7,876 nt of DNA from Asaia bogorensis (GTDB taxonomy: Bacteria > Pseudomonadota > Alphaproteobacteria > Acetobacterales > Acetobacteraceae): positions 1 to 7,876 of the forward strand of contig CAMBXJ010000195.1 of NCBI GenBank assembly GCA_945871455.1, read 5' to 3'. This document shows, one piece after another, positions 6,881 through 7,876 of this stretch. The translations under genes were made by a program, and so were the position numbers. The notes beneath the pieces were generated by a model, which made no database searches, was not told where the DNA came from, and was given only the letters and a program-made list of their open reading frames with translations. Each line of letters starts with the position of its first letter. The first letter of the stretch is position 1.

Positions 6881-7876
6881 ATGCGTCGACGGAAGTTTCT
6901 GAAGCTGGGGGCCGGCGCCGGGCTGGCCGGTGCGTCACTTGCAACCTTGCCGCCCCTGGCCGCCCCCGCCATTGCCCAGACCAAAGCTTGGCCGAACAAA
7001 CCCATAAAGGTGATCGTGCCGTTCGCGGCCGGCGGCGGCACCGACATCGTCGCCCGTCCCTGGTGCGACAAGCTCGGCCAGATTTTCGGCCAACAATTCG
7101 TGATCGAGAACCGGGGCGGCGCCAGCGGCATCATCGGCACGGAAGCCGCTGCCCGGTCGGTCGGCGATGGCTATACGTTTCTGATTTCGTCCAGCACGAC
7201 GACGGTCAATCTGCCGCTGCTCCGCCCCGTGTCCTACGATCCGAAATCGTTGGAGCCGATCGCGCGCCTCGGTGACGCCGTGACCGGCTTTGCCATCCAT
7301 CCCGCCGTCGGCGTCAAGACGTTTCCGGAACTGATCGAGTATTGCAAGAAAAATCCCGGCAAGCTGGCCTTCGGATCGTCCGGACCCGGCACCGGGCCGC
7401 ATCTTCGCTATGAGATGTTGAGATACCGCACCGGCGTCGACATCCTGCACGTTCCGTATCGCGGTGGCGCCGACAGCCTGACCGATCTTCTGTCCAACAA
7501 CGTGCAGTTGATGAACGAGCCGGTGACCACGGCGCATGTCAAGGCAGGCAAACTCATCCTGCTGAACGTCAATCATTCCGAGCGCAGCGTCGAATTCCCC
7601 GACATTCCGACCCTGACCGAGCTGGGCTATCCGAATTCCGACGTGCCGATCTGGATCAGCCTGTGGTGTCCGGCCGGAACGCCGCTGGAGATCAAGCAGC
7701 GCCTGAACGAGGAAATCGTCAAAGCGTCGAAAACGCCGGAGATGAAGACGAAGATTCAAATGGCCGGATCCGCCACCGTGATCCAATCGCTGCCGGAACT
7801 GGAAGCGTTCCGGGAGGCGGATCGGAACCTGATGGCGGAACTGATCAAGGCCGCGAACATCAAGCTGGATTTGTAA
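6881..7876 (+). CDS. Tripartite tricarboxylate transporter-type (Bug/TctC) periplasmic solute-binding protein, Tat-exported
   Basis: The gene is complete, with its stop at the last base of the window; 331 residues is typical for the family. The ATG at 6881 follows GGAGGG by 5 bases and opens directly on a twin-arginine signal: RRRKFLK (2-8), an Ala/Gly/Leu-rich stretch, and a likely cleavage after AIA at 32. The mature part begins with the family hallmark WPNKPIKVIVPFAAGGGTD, then GQQFVIENRGGASGIIG, DGYTFL, VPYRGGADSLTDLL and a C-terminal PAGTPLEIKQRLNEEI. Such proteins capture organic acids (citrate, other carboxylates, nicotinate, aromatic acids and more) in the periplasm and pass them to TctA/TctB-type membrane subunits. 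Those subunits are not in the window, so this is an orphan binding protein, as is common where the family is expanded. The ligand cannot be predicted. The nearby AroE-like, DehI-like and cupin genes hint at an organic acid. Confidence 0.93.
   Translation: MRRRKFLKLGAGAGLAGASLATLPPLAAPAIAQTKAWPNKPIKVIVPFAAGGGTDIVARPWCDKLGQIFGQQFVIENRGGASGIIGTEAAARSVGDGYTFLISSSTTTVNLPLLRPVSYDPKSLEPIARLGDAVTGFAIHPAVGVKTFPELIEYCKKNPGKLAFGSSGPGTGPHLRYEMLRYRTGVDILHVPYRGGADSLTDLLSNNVQLMNEPVTTAHVKAGKLILLNVNHSERSVEFPDIPTLTELGYPNSDVPIWISLWCPAGTPLEIKQRLNEEIVKASKTPEMKTKIQMAGSATVIQSLPELEAFREADRNLMAELIKAANIKLDL

Noticed and set aside
6073..7140. Minus-strand frame of 355 codons spanning the glycosyltransferase-like gene and the start of the Bug gene
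   Set aside because: It overlaps two better-supported genes and crosses their shared promoter region. Its product is Arg/Pro/Gly-rich with no motif.
1..7876. CRISPR arrays, transposon ends, phage genes, toxin-antitoxin or other defence genes
   Set aside because: None were seen on either strand. The only tandem repeat is the short in-frame one at 1123-1182, and all substantial coding space is accounted for by metabolic, glycan or transport families.

Overview
This window is protein-coding DNA from a high-GC bacterium. The GC-rich, codon-biased genes, a Tat-exported Bug-type binding protein and a GlgX-MalQ fusion together suggest an alphaproteobacterium, perhaps Rhodospirillales or Acetobacteraceae. 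That placement is inferred from gene style only, since no rRNA or marker gene is present. There are six genes. I see no tRNA, rRNA, CRISPR array, insertion sequence or phage gene.

Layout. Positions 1-2915 (+) hold the 3' part of one long reading frame that fuses the end of a GlgX-type glycogen debranching enzyme to a complete MalQ-type 4-alpha-glucanotransferase. Facing it, at 2954-3748 (-), is a shikimate dehydrogenase-family gene with an altered substrate pocket. It is divergent, across a 261-base control region, from a two-gene unit. That unit is a DehI-family (group I haloacid dehalogenase fold) protein at 4010-4867 whose catalytic Asp appears to be replaced by Met, followed after 26 bases by a bicupin at 4894-5580 with only one intact metal site. 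The bicupin runs tail to tail into, and overlaps by 43 bases, a GT11-like putative glycosyltransferase on the minus strand (5538-6722), which carries two C-terminal copies of a repeat seen in polysaccharide-biosynthesis proteins. Divergent from that gene is a complete Tat-exported tricarboxylate-type (Bug/TctC) solute-binding protein at 6881-7876.

How they fit together. The fusion protein would handle glycogen or maltodextrin breakdown: debranching, then glucan transfer. The AroE-like, DehI-like, cupin and Bug genes look like a small-molecule (organic acid) uptake and conversion neighbourhood, but no substrate can be read from the sequence and no membrane transporter subunits are present. The glycosyltransferase looks unrelated to its neighbours and is locally less GC-rich. 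I found no clearly new multi-gene system. The most unusual points are the two enzyme-family members with substituted active-site residues on either side of one divergent control region.
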